From contig NZ_CP084032.1 of NCBI RefSeq assembly GCF_020181655.1, forward strand, positions 434,001-498,000: a DNA stretch of 64,000 bases, read 5' to 3'. Below the pieces are notes generated by a model, which searched no databases, was not told the DNA's origin, and was given only the letters and a program-made list of their open reading frames with translations. This stretch comes from Pectobacterium colocasium (GTDB lineage Bacteria; Pseudomonadota; Gammaproteobacteria; Enterobacterales; Enterobacteriaceae). A program made the position numbers and the translations under genes. Of this stretch, positions 28,518-36,913 are shown piece after piece. Position 1 is the first letter of the stretch. Each line of letters begins with the position of its first letter.

Positions 28518-29852
28518 ATGCCTCGAACACAACAGCGTTTAGCAATATGGATGAATGGAATTCAAGTGGGATTCTGGGAAAAGACCCGAGGCGAAGATAA
28601 GTTGCAATATCTTCCCGAATGGATCGCTGATGAACAGGGAAGACCTTTATCACTTTCTTTGCTTTTCACCCCCGGTAATCAGCTTTGGCGTGGCAATGTG
28701 GTACGCGACTATTTTGATAATTTATTGCCTGACAGCGAAGGTATACGCAGGCGTTTAGCAACGCGTTACCACGCTGATAGCCTTGAGCCTTTTGATCTGT
28801 TGGCTGAGCTGGGGAGAGACTGTGTTGGTGCGATACAGTTGCTGAATGGTAATGAAGAGCCTACAGATCTCTTTTCCGTAAAGTATCGCCCACTTTGTGA
28901 AGCTGAGATCGCCACTATATTGCGTAATACAACAGCGGCATTGCTGCCAGGTCGGCAGGATGATACTGACGATTTACGTTTATCGATTGCCGGTGCGCAG
29001 GAAAAAACGGCTTTACTCTGGCATGAAAGGCAATGGTGTTTGCCAGAAGGGAGTACCCCTACGACGCATATTTTCAAGTTACCACTCGGGCTAGTGGGTA
29101 ATATGCAAGCGGATATGAGTACGTCGGTTGAAAATGAATGGCTGTGTTCTTTGATCCTTAAGGAATATGGAATTCCTGTTGCAAAAACACAGATTGCGCA
29201 GTTTGAAGATCAGAAAGTATTGGTTGTTGAGCGTTTTGACAGAAGATGGTCAAGCGATCAGCAATGGATCATTCGCTTGCCACAAGAGGATATGTGTCAG
29301 GCTCTGGGTGTTTCCCCGCTACGAAAATACCAGTCTGATGGTGGGCCGGGGATTTCCGATATTATGACCATACTGAGTCATTCGGAACAGGCTGAGCAGG
29401 ACAAAGCGCAGTTTTTCAGGGCGCAAATTATTTTCTGGCTGATAGCGGCTACTGATGGGCACGCCAAAAATTTCAGTATCGCTATTGAGCCACAAGGTCG
29501 CTATCACCTTACGCCGCTTTATGATGTTTTATCGGCATGGCCGGTCATTGGTCCGCGTAATAACCAGATTTCCTGGCAGAAGTGCAAGCTGGCAATGGCT
29601 GTTCGGGGTAGTAGTAATTATTACCATCTGTACAGAATTCAACGGCGGCATTGGGTCAATCATGGTGAATTAACTGGTCTGGGTAGACGACAGGTTGAAG
29701 CCATGATGGATGATATTATATCTAGGACACCTGAGGTTATTGAACGTGTATCTTCGTTGCTGCCTGAGTCATTCCCACCAGAGCTTGCGGAATGTGTTTT
29801 TGACGGTATGCGACAACAGTGTGGTCGGTTACAAGAATTGCACCGTAAATAG
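28518..29852 (+). CDS. hipA: HipA-like serine/threonine kinase toxin
   Basis: 444 residues. HipA N-terminal couple domain (LSLSLLFTPGNQLWRG, FDNLLPDSEGIRRRL), the glycine-loop SIAGAQEKTALL containing the autophosphorylated serine, catalytic AATDGHAKNFSIAI and metal-binding LYDVLSA. HipA phosphorylates glutamyl-tRNA synthetase and induces persistence in E. coli. All key residues look intact. Confidence 0.95.
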   Translation: MPRTQQRLAIWMNGIQVGFWEKTRGEDKLQYLPEWIADEQGRPLSLSLLFTPGNQLWRGNVVRDYFDNLLPDSEGIRRRLATRYHADSLEPFDLLAELGRDCVGAIQLLNGNEEPTDLFSVKYRPLCEAEIATILRNTTAALLPGRQDDTDDLRLSIAGAQEKTALLWHERQWCLPEGSTPTTHIFKLPLGLVGNMQADMSTSVENEWLCSLILKEYGIPVAKTQIAQFEDQKVLVVERFDRRWSSDQQWIIRLPQEDMCQALGVSPLRKYQSDGGPGISDIMTILSHSEQAEQDKAQFFRAQIIFWLIAATDGHAKNFSIAIEPQGRYHLTPLYDVLSAWPVIGPRNNQISWQKCKLAMAVRGSSNYYHLYRIQRRHWVNHGELTGLGRRQVEAMMDDIISRTPEVIERVSSLLPESFPPELAECVFDGMRQQCGRLQELHRK

Positions 29853-29937
29853 GATATTGAAGAACGTCTTGAAGCAATTCACCTTTCAGGCAGGGGTAGC
29901 CACAGAACGGTGAGTGACTAGGGAAAGCGATCATAAA

Positions 29938-30125
29938 CATCCCCCACCTTTCCCCCACTTACTCAGGGATCACGGCTTCCCCCACCTAATTTTTATGGCT
30001 CTGTTAAAAATGATTATTTATTAGTAAGTTAAGTTATTCCCCCACTTCGCGCCTATATATGCGTGGGAAGTGGGGGAAAATGCCGGATAGAGGGACTCAT
30101 TATCCGTTCGCCCCCACTTTCCCCC
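29938..30125. other. C-rich iteron region, candidate origin of element 2
   Basis: Eight or so CCCCCAC-type motifs in both orientations, including a perfect 12-base inverted repeat TTCCCCCACTTC (30037) / GAAGTGGGGGAA (30067). It lies directly after the primase-helicase stop, as replication initiator sites often do. A decayed copy of this region is found at 39947-40095. Confidence 0.6.
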
Positions 30126-30127
30126 GT

Positions 30128-32164
30128 TTAATCCCCCACCTTATTTCGTTGCGATAGTGGCGTAATTCGCTCACCCTCAAAGGCGATCAGGCCATCCTTT
30201 TCCAGCTTGTCCAGCCAGCGGGTAAACTTCTTGTTTACATCAAAGCCCATTGCCCGCATATCATCCCGTACTAATGAGCGGGTGCAGCCTTCACCGTTGG
30301 CTGTGCGTGAGCGAATAGCCTGCCACAGCGCAAAATGATTTTCCGTCAGCCGTGGGATACCGGCTAAATCGGGATCGCTGGCAGCCTCATCCTCTCTGAC
30401 TTCACGGCCTTCATCGTTCAGCACCAGCGAGGTGATCTGGTCGCCATCATCATCCACGTACAGATCGACGGCATTCAGGTCATAGGCACGACGCGGTGGT
30501 TCTTCCGCATCCTTCATCTTGGTGCAACTGAGGATCAACGCGCCGCCGTCACCTTCACGCCTGACGTTAAATTCCACGTCCAGCGCAGCACGGAAGGCGC
30601 TGGATCCACGCGCCCCTTTGTCCTGATCTTTACCGGAATGATGGATAATCAGCACCGTAGCCTGTGTTGCTGCTTTAATCGCGTCACATCCCTGAATGAA
30701 TGCGCCCATGTCTTTAGCCGCGTTCTCATCTGAGCCGCCAAAACAGCGGGCGAGCGTATCCAGAATGATCAGACGAACCGGCATACCGGAGGCGACTTTC
30801 ACATCGCGGGCGGCGCGTATCACCTGCTGTACGCTCTCCGGACTGGCTGGAAAAATCGGGCAATCAACACGATACAGTGCATCAATCGGGCTACCGCCGT
30901 TAAGCGTCTGCTCCCATGCCCGGATACGGCGGGGAACGCCAATCCCACCTTCACCAACAACATAAATCACCGCACCCTGTGTCACCGGCTTGCCTGCCCA
31001 CGGTTTTCCGGTGGCGATATGGCATCCCCACGATACCGCCAGAAAAGACTTATACGAGCCGCTGGCACCGTAAGCGCTGGCCACGGAGGAACTCGGCAGA
31101 TAGCCTTTAATCAGGTAGTCCTGCCGCGTATCAAAACCGTCAGAGCCTTTGCGCAGGGGTAAGGCGGTGTTGAAGGCCGGTGTAGCGGAATCGGTGCGGA
31201 CTAAAGGCGTATACATCGTGTCGGGCTGATAGCGTTGTTTGTTGAACGCGGATTTGGTGGACTCAAGCCCATATTGCTGACGGTAATCATCCCAGTCACA
31301 GAGCGTTGTGGTGGGCGGTAACGACACCCAGCCGTCCACCGCGAGCGCGGCTTTTTCAGCCTGTTCCTTACCGATATTGGTTGAACCGTCGGCATGCAGG
31401 TCATGATCGCCCGCCAGAATAATAGTGGCATCGGGATACCAGCCACGCAGCGCGTGGGCGACGTTCATCAGGTTATTGGCCGATACCGCCGCAACCACCG
31501 CCGCTGTAGTGATCTGGCTGATGGTCAGGCCGGTGGCGTACCCTTCAGTGATCACGATGGTGTCCGGCTCTTTCGGGTAATGCACGGCGATGAAAGCGCC
31601 TTTCAATTGTGAACCGGGCAGAAGGCGTTTTTCTCCGTTGTCGTTGATCAACTGTGCGCCGATCAGTTCACCGGAAACGCGATGCAATTTCAGCAGCAGG
31701 CTTCCCTCATCAAACAGCACGCCGCCGATACGCATTTTTTGCTGTGCGGTCAGGCGGGCATGGACGATAGAGAATCCTTTGGCTTTCAGGTAGGCGCTTT
31801 CGCCGTTCCTTGAATGGGTCAGCATCTGCTTGATTTTATCGGCCAGCGGTGGGCGCTCAGTGGCTTTTTCCCTGGCTGGCGCAGTTGAGGCAGGGAGTGT
31901 CAGCGCGGCCACCTGTTTTGCGGCATCTGACAGGTCACAGTTTTTCACCCGTGCGACCAGATCAAGGCCATCACCATGACCGCATTGATTGCAAAACCAC
32001 GTTCCCCGTCCTTCCTTGTCGTCAAAGCGGAAGCGATCTTTGCCGCCGCAGGCAGGACAAGCGCCATGTTTACCGCCGGAAGGCATCGGAATCGCCAGCG
32101 CGGACAGAATGGTACGCCAGCGGTGGCGCGACTGTGCGGTAATGTCTGAAACGAATTTACTCAT
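30128..32164 (-). CDS. Zinc finger/TOPRIM primase fused to RecA-like helicase
   Basis: 678 residues from ATG 32164 (MSKFVSDITAQ). Zinc finger CPACGGKDRFRFDDK...CNQCGHGDG is close to that of the alpha-like protein in element 1. TOPRIM: ITEGYATGLTI and ILAGDHDLHADGS. The helicase half is different: RepA/RecA-like (AAA_25) with Walker A AYGASGSYKSF, Walker B LIILDTLARC and VLIIHHSGKDQDKGARGSSA. The C-terminal ~70 residues look like a winged helix. So the elements share a primase head but carry unrelated helicase motors. It overlaps the upstream small gene by eight bases. Confidence 0.92.
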   Translation of the reverse strand: MSKFVSDITAQSRHRWRTILSALAIPMPSGGKHGACPACGGKDRFRFDDKEGRGTWFCNQCGHGDGLDLVARVKNCDLSDAAKQVAALTLPASTAPAREKATERPPLADKIKQMLTHSRNGESAYLKAKGFSIVHARLTAQQKMRIGGVLFDEGSLLLKLHRVSGELIGAQLINDNGEKRLLPGSQLKGAFIAVHYPKEPDTIVITEGYATGLTISQITTAAVVAAVSANNLMNVAHALRGWYPDATIILAGDHDLHADGSTNIGKEQAEKAALAVDGWVSLPPTTTLCDWDDYRQQYGLESTKSAFNKQRYQPDTMYTPLVRTDSATPAFNTALPLRKGSDGFDTRQDYLIKGYLPSSSVASAYGASGSYKSFLAVSWGCHIATGKPWAGKPVTQGAVIYVVGEGGIGVPRRIRAWEQTLNGGSPIDALYRVDCPIFPASPESVQQVIRAARDVKVASGMPVRLIILDTLARCFGGSDENAAKDMGAFIQGCDAIKAATQATVLIIHHSGKDQDKGARGSSAFRAALDVEFNVRREGDGGALILSCTKMKDAEEPPRRAYDLNAVDLYVDDDGDQITSLVLNDEGREVREDEAASDPDLAGIPRLTENHFALWQAIRSRTANGEGCTRSLVRDDMRAMGFDVNKKFTRWLDKLEKDGLIAFEGERITPLSQRNKVGD

Positions 32165-32333
32165 CGTCAGCCACCTCCGCTTGCAGCGTGTCATTCAACT
32201 GGTTCAGACGTTCCCACAGGATAAAGATCAGCAGCTCTTTCGCGAGCGCGTTGTCCAGTTCAATGATGGCATAGGCTAGCGCCCGACAGTGATCGACGAG
32301 TTCTTCTAACGTCAGGGGAGTGGGGTCATACAT
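32157..32333 (-). CDS. Conserved small satellite protein
   Basis: 58 residues, MYDPTPLTLEELVDHCRALA, homologous to 22240-22434 of element 1. Located between the Icd relic and the primase in both elements. Confidence 0.75.
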   Translation of the reverse strand: MYDPTPLTLEELVDHCRALAYAIIELDNALAKELLIFILWERLNQLNDTLQAEVADDE

Positions 32334-32394
32334 GATGTACCCCCGCAGAAAAAAAGAAAGATTGCGGGTAGAGAAAGGGAAGGATCGTAGCCAT
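32326..32394 (-). pseudogene. Icd-like gene remnant
   Basis: A 22-codon frame starting MATILPFLYPQ and ending FSAGVHHV lines up with the two ends of the 65-residue Icd-like protein of element 1 ([11 protein letters not shown]...GVSHV). The middle ~40 residues are missing, suggesting an internal deletion that removed the toxic part. Confidence 0.6.
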
Positions 32395-32426
32395 AAGGCA
32401 GCCTCCAGACTGTAGCTTCTTAGACA

Positions 32427-32530
32427 GCTACCACCAGAGACGCCAACCTCAAGGGTGGTAGCCCGTACGGGGTTGGCGTTACCGGACAGTCTGGCTACCG
32501 GCGCTCCTTGCGGAGCCCCCGCACGAGCCA
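32427..32530 (-). ncRNA. C4/CI-type antisense RNA, element 2
   Basis: On the minus strand: GGGGCTCC / GGAGCGCC stem, then AACGCCAACCCCG, then hairpin GCTACCACC / GGTGGTAGC (32427-32462) enclosing GAGGTTGGCGTC. Same architecture as 21925-22020 but with TTGGCGT replacing TTTGCAG. Confidence 0.75.
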
Positions 32531-32609
32531 CCATTGCAGGTACGGCTCGATGCGTGCCTGAACAGCAATGCGCATAACACGCATATTCAGGCACCAGACA
32601 TTTGTTCGG

Positions 32610-32642
32610 AACGCCAATTCCGGCTGCGGATTTTGCCGCAGC
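32610..32642 (-). promoter_or_regulatory. Target-like leader segment, element 2
   Basis: Hairpin GCTGCGGC / GTCCGCAGC-type followed by CGGAATTGGCGTTCCG. The TTGGCGTT core is complementary to AACGCCAA of the adjacent RNA candidate. Confidence 0.6.
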
Positions 32643-32689
32643 ATCAGCAGTATATCGTAAATCGCCCGCCAGAAAAAAATAACAATGCA

Positions 32690-32896
32690 TCATGGTTTAG
32701 CCTCCCCGCGCTGGCTGATACGTGCCGCGATCCAGTCATTCACCTCACTTTCCACCCACGCTACTGAGCGGGCACCGATTTTGACCGTCTGAGGGAAGTC
32801 CCCCTGCTTCATCAGCAGGTAAATCCATGATTTCTTGAGACCGGTTTTTTTCATCACACCCGATAAGCGAATCAACGTGTTATCCGTCATGTTCAA
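32690..32896 (-). CDS. AlpA-family transcriptional regulator
   Basis: 68 residues: RLSGVMKKTGLKKSWIYLL and GARSVAWVESEVNDWIAARI, closely parallel to the AlpA of element 1. First gene upstream of the C4-type region; it overlaps the recombinase gene by four bases. Confidence 0.92.
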   Translation of the reverse strand: MNMTDNTLIRLSGVMKKTGLKKSWIYLLMKQGDFPQTVKIGARSVAWVESEVNDWIAARISQRGEAKP

Positions 32897-33771
32897 TCCT
32901 CCTTCCGGGTGTAAACCCGCTCGACATAGCGCCCCCGACCATCACCGTGGCCGAGATCCATAGAGGTTAATGCTCTGGCTTCACTGCGGGAAAAGCCCTG
33001 TGACAGGTAATAACGCATGGCATCCTGCGCCCATGCGTAGCGCAGGCTGTGTGGGGAATAGTGGCCGGTCAGCCCTAAGCGGGTGGTCTGCGTGCGCCAG
33101 AAGTTCATGGCGGTTTTCAGGTCGGGTTTATCGATCAGCCTGCCGTTACGCGCCTCGGCCACCTTTAGCGCCTCGTTTACAGCCCGTTGAATCGCTTCGC
33201 GATCGATAATCCGGGTTTCGCGCGGCCTGCCGCCTTTGGTGCCAAATACCACGGTCAGCGTCTGTTGACGGCGCTCAAGTTGCTTTTCCCATGTCGTCAG
33301 CGAACTGGCGCACTGCACCGCTTCTTGGGAGCGCAGCCCCAGCAATCGGGCAAGCTGAAGTGCGCAGGCCAGCCCTTTATCACGCTGTTGCGCTGCAAGC
33401 AGAACGGCCTGATAGCGCTCATCCGGGATAGCGAATTTTGTCCCGGCACGGCTTGCGCCACTCAGCCCTAATGCGTTGTTGGTCAGGCGATCAGAAACGG
33501 CGAGCTTTTCCCGTCCTCCCTGCTTAAACACCGTGCGCAACGCTGCCATTTCGTTGTGCAGGGTACGAAGGGCAATCCGCTGTGACAGCCGTTCGGCGAC
33601 ATAGCTTTCGATATGTCTGGCTTTGAGATACTTAACGTCACGCACCTGAATATTCAGCGCCAGAAGGTGACGGCACAGCCTGTCCATGATGCGGATACGA
33701 TCATGAACCGTCTTGTAGCTCCCGCCAGCCTGTTTCGCCAGCGTGGTCATTTCACGACTTAATTTACTCAT
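32893..33771 (-). CDS. Tyrosine recombinase (Integrase_1 type)
   Basis: 292 residues. N-terminal SAM-like DNA-binding domain to ~105, then the catalytic domain with Arg in LARLLGLRSQEAV, His-x-x-Arg in SPHSLRYAWAQDAM, His in DLGHGDGRGRYV and a final Tyr in VERVYTRKED. It belongs to the compact Integrase_1 group rather than the P4 type. It is co-transcribed with alpA and may work as an excision or resolution recombinase; it could compensate for the dead P4-type integrase, but this is inference. Confidence 0.88.
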   Translation of the reverse strand: MSKLSREMTTLAKQAGGSYKTVHDRIRIMDRLCRHLLALNIQVRDVKYLKARHIESYVAERLSQRIALRTLHNEMAALRTVFKQGGREKLAVSDRLTNNALGLSGASRAGTKFAIPDERYQAVLLAAQQRDKGLACALQLARLLGLRSQEAVQCASSLTTWEKQLERRQQTLTVVFGTKGGRPRETRIIDREAIQRAVNEALKVAEARNGRLIDKPDLKTAMNFWRTQTTRLGLTGHYSPHSLRYAWAQDAMRYYLSQGFSRSEARALTSMDLGHGDGRGRYVERVYTRKED

Positions 33772-34769
33772 GCAACTTACCTCTCATAATTCAACTGGAT
33801 GCTTTTCTCTGGCGCATGGGAAAGGGCAGAAACAATCGCAATTGACCTGCCTTGAACGATACCTGTGCGCCAGAGCGAACAGCAGTTGAGGTTTTGGGAG
33901 GTGTCGGCTAGGCACTCGGTGCGGCCGCCTGCGGTTGCAGGATTTCCTCTCAGGCGGTTAGGCCTGCCTCGGTATCGGTTCAATCTCCTGTAAAAAAAGC
34001 GATCAGTCCGGCACAAACGGGTGTGTCAGATTCATGACGCGGCGGTTGAGGTGCATGTCTCAGGGGCTGATGGGGTCTTCGGCTGCGGCGTCACTTTCAT
34101 CCGTTGACACGGAAAAAGTGACGCCGGTGCAGACGTTGCCGGCAGACGCTTAGCAGATGCCTGACGGCATAGCAACGCGCAGCCAGCACGTTCACACGCG
34201 CAGACGCAAATCATTGAGACGAGTAAAATCGAAGTTACGCGATAACGCGAACTTACGAAGGTAAGCGCTGTTTAAGCCGCCTATGAAGTGAAATCACCAC
34301 AACGATAAACGTTGCAGCTACGGCCAGTCTCCTACGGTATGTAAACCGCTCTCTGGCTGGGTATAGTGAAGCCCACAGCAATGTTGGGCTTGAAGTAAAA
34401 GTGAGCTTCATCGTCATGCTCATAGCGGCTCTGACGACATCTGCTTTCAGAAGTTAAGCAGATTTACCACGCTTTTAATCGCGCTCCCTTCCTTTCAGGT
34501 TACAGAAGGATATCGTGTGGTCGCCCGAAGGCGTCAGTCTCAGACCACGCTCCATTCCTATGACTTTGGCAGTGTGACCACCCGAAGGCGTTTCTCACAG
34601 GTCACTCGTATCATCCCGATACTGGAAACATTGGTGGCTGTCATCGACAGCAGTTTTTCATGGTCAAAAATACGACAGAACGTTGCAGGCTTCAAGCGAT
34701 TTTACTCTGCCAGAAGAGCGAATAATCTAGCACTAAGTGCTATAGTTAAGGTTGCAGGATGTCAGCCTG
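33772..34769. other. ~1 kb hairpin-rich region without evident genes
   Basis: No convincing coding frame. It contains several separate hairpins: AGCCCA/TGGGCT (34370-34390), CTGCTT/AAGCAG (34441-34461), and two related ones, GTGGTC/GACCAC (34517-34548) and GTGACC/GGTCAC (34574-34605), both carrying CCGAAGGCGT then CTCA. The strand of any transcript is unknown. Confidence 0.55.
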
Positions 34770-34907
34770 ATGCGTGTATTCAAAACCAAATGGTTCACTA
34801 AAGCGGCTAAATCCCACGCCATCAAGGATAGCGAGTTATATGAAGCTATTGAGGCGGTGATCAAGAGTGAAGAACGGGTGGAGATTTGCCATGACCGCAA
34901 AAAATAA
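34770..34907 (+). pseudogene. Internally deleted RelE/HigB-type toxin
   Basis: 45 codons: MRVFKTKWFTKAAKSHAIKD matches the N-terminus of ~110-residue RelE/HigB-like toxins, then jumps to EERVEICHDRKK, which looks like the native C-terminus. The catalytic core is missing. The stop overlaps the antitoxin start by 17 bases. Confidence 0.75.
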
Positions 34908-35214
34908 ATCCAAAAGCCCTGCATTTGAGGCTATCCACAGCGCGGCTTCTGGATTATTCAGCGTCGATGCTATCCCACAGGAAACGATGCGCAACTTTGA
35001 CAAAGCGTGTCTCAATAGCGTGGACGATCTTCAGCCCATTGAGATTAAGGCACTGCGTGAAAAGCTGAATGTCAGCCAGCCCGTTTTCGCCAGATACCTG
35101 AATACCAGTGTTTCGACGGTACAGAAATGGGAAAGCGGCGTAAAACGTCCTAGTGGGTTGTCGCTGAAACTGCTTACCGTGGTGCGGAAACATGGGTTGA
35201 AGGTGTTGGTTTGA
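34891..35214 (+). CDS. HigA-like helix-turn-helix antitoxin
   Basis: 107 residues from ATG 34891 with the HTH ALREKLNVSQPVFARYL and VSTVQKWESGVKRPSG, typical of HigA-type antitoxins encoded after their toxin. Intact although the toxin is broken. Confidence 0.85.
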   Translation: MTAKNKSKSPAFEAIHSAASGLFSVDAIPQETMRNFDKACLNSVDDLQPIEIKALREKLNVSQPVFARYLNTSVSTVQKWESGVKRPSGLSLKLLTVVRKHGLKVLV

Positions 35215-36048
<834 letters not shown>

Positions 36049-36819
36049 ATGAATAATAACCCTTTTGTCACTCATACTTATGATACATGGAAGCAATTTC
36101 TTACTGACAACCAGTACTTCGCTGATGATATGGGATTTGTGTTTCGTGGGCACGCAAGCCCAAATTGGGAGCTTGAAACAACTTTAGATAGATTGCTAAC
36201 AAGGTTAAACCCGAAAGGTATTGATCTCGACTCAACATATGATTTTCTTTTAAAAGAATTTGTACACTCCATTCGAGCTCGATCGGGAGTTAAAAAAGAC
36301 TTAAACCTTAATGATGAGGAATTATGGTCTATTGGGCAGCATTATGGTTTAGCTACACCTTTACTTGATTGGTCTAGGTCATTATATGTTGCAGTATTTT
36401 TTGCTTTTGAAAATTCAGCAGTATCTGATAGTGGTTTTCGTTCTATTTGGGCACTGAATCTTTGCCCTTTTGTTCTTGATAAAATAAAAGAATTTAACGA
36501 TGGAAAAGATAAAAAGTATCATTTTAAGGTAATAGATCCTATTTCCGACGAAAACCCAAGACTCATAGCTCAAACAGGGTTATTTACTCGGCAACCGTTA
36601 AAATATAGTTTGGTCAATTGGGTTAGGGAAACTTTACCTAATGATGCTCCATATTTGATAAAAATAAATATCCCTGAATCAGAAAGGATGTCAATACTGA
36701 AGCATCTTCGCATAATGAATATTCATCATGGAACGCTTTTCCCTGATATTGAAGGTGCCGCAAAATATTGTAATCACACACTTGAAATTCTTAGTAACAA
36801 GAGAGTGAATGGTAATTAA
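36049..36819 (+). CDS. FRG domain protein, putative defence component
   Basis: 256 residues. The FRG signature is clear: FVFRGHASPNWELETTLDRL near residue 26 and IGQHYGLATPLLDWSRSLYVAVFFAFE near 95. FRG domains occur widely in phage-defence and mobile-element contexts; their biochemical role is unknown to me. AT-rich like the next gene, 94 bases upstream of it, same strand, so probably one unit. Confidence 0.88.
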   Translation: MNNNPFVTHTYDTWKQFLTDNQYFADDMGFVFRGHASPNWELETTLDRLLTRLNPKGIDLDSTYDFLLKEFVHSIRARSGVKKDLNLNDEELWSIGQHYGLATPLLDWSRSLYVAVFFAFENSAVSDSGFRSIWALNLCPFVLDKIKEFNDGKDKKYHFKVIDPISDENPRLIAQTGLFTRQPLKYSLVNWVRETLPNDAPYLIKINIPESERMSILKHLRIMNIHHGTLFPDIEGAAKYCNHTLEILSNKRVNGN

Positions 36820-36913
36820 TGCTATTGCTGGAAATATATTTATTTTTATCTCTGGGACGTTAACACCGCTGGTGTAACGTTAAATTTTATCAATTATCAA
36901 TAAGAGTGTTATT

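Noticed and set aside
30037..30125. C-rich repeats considered as a CRISPR array
   Set aside because: Motifs are short, irregularly spaced and in both orientations with no unique spacers of constant length; iterons fit better.
32334..32693. Minus-strand Ash-like frame in element 2
   Set aside because: Same reason: it covers the second C4-type RNA locus. I keep only the 58-residue gene at its 3' end.
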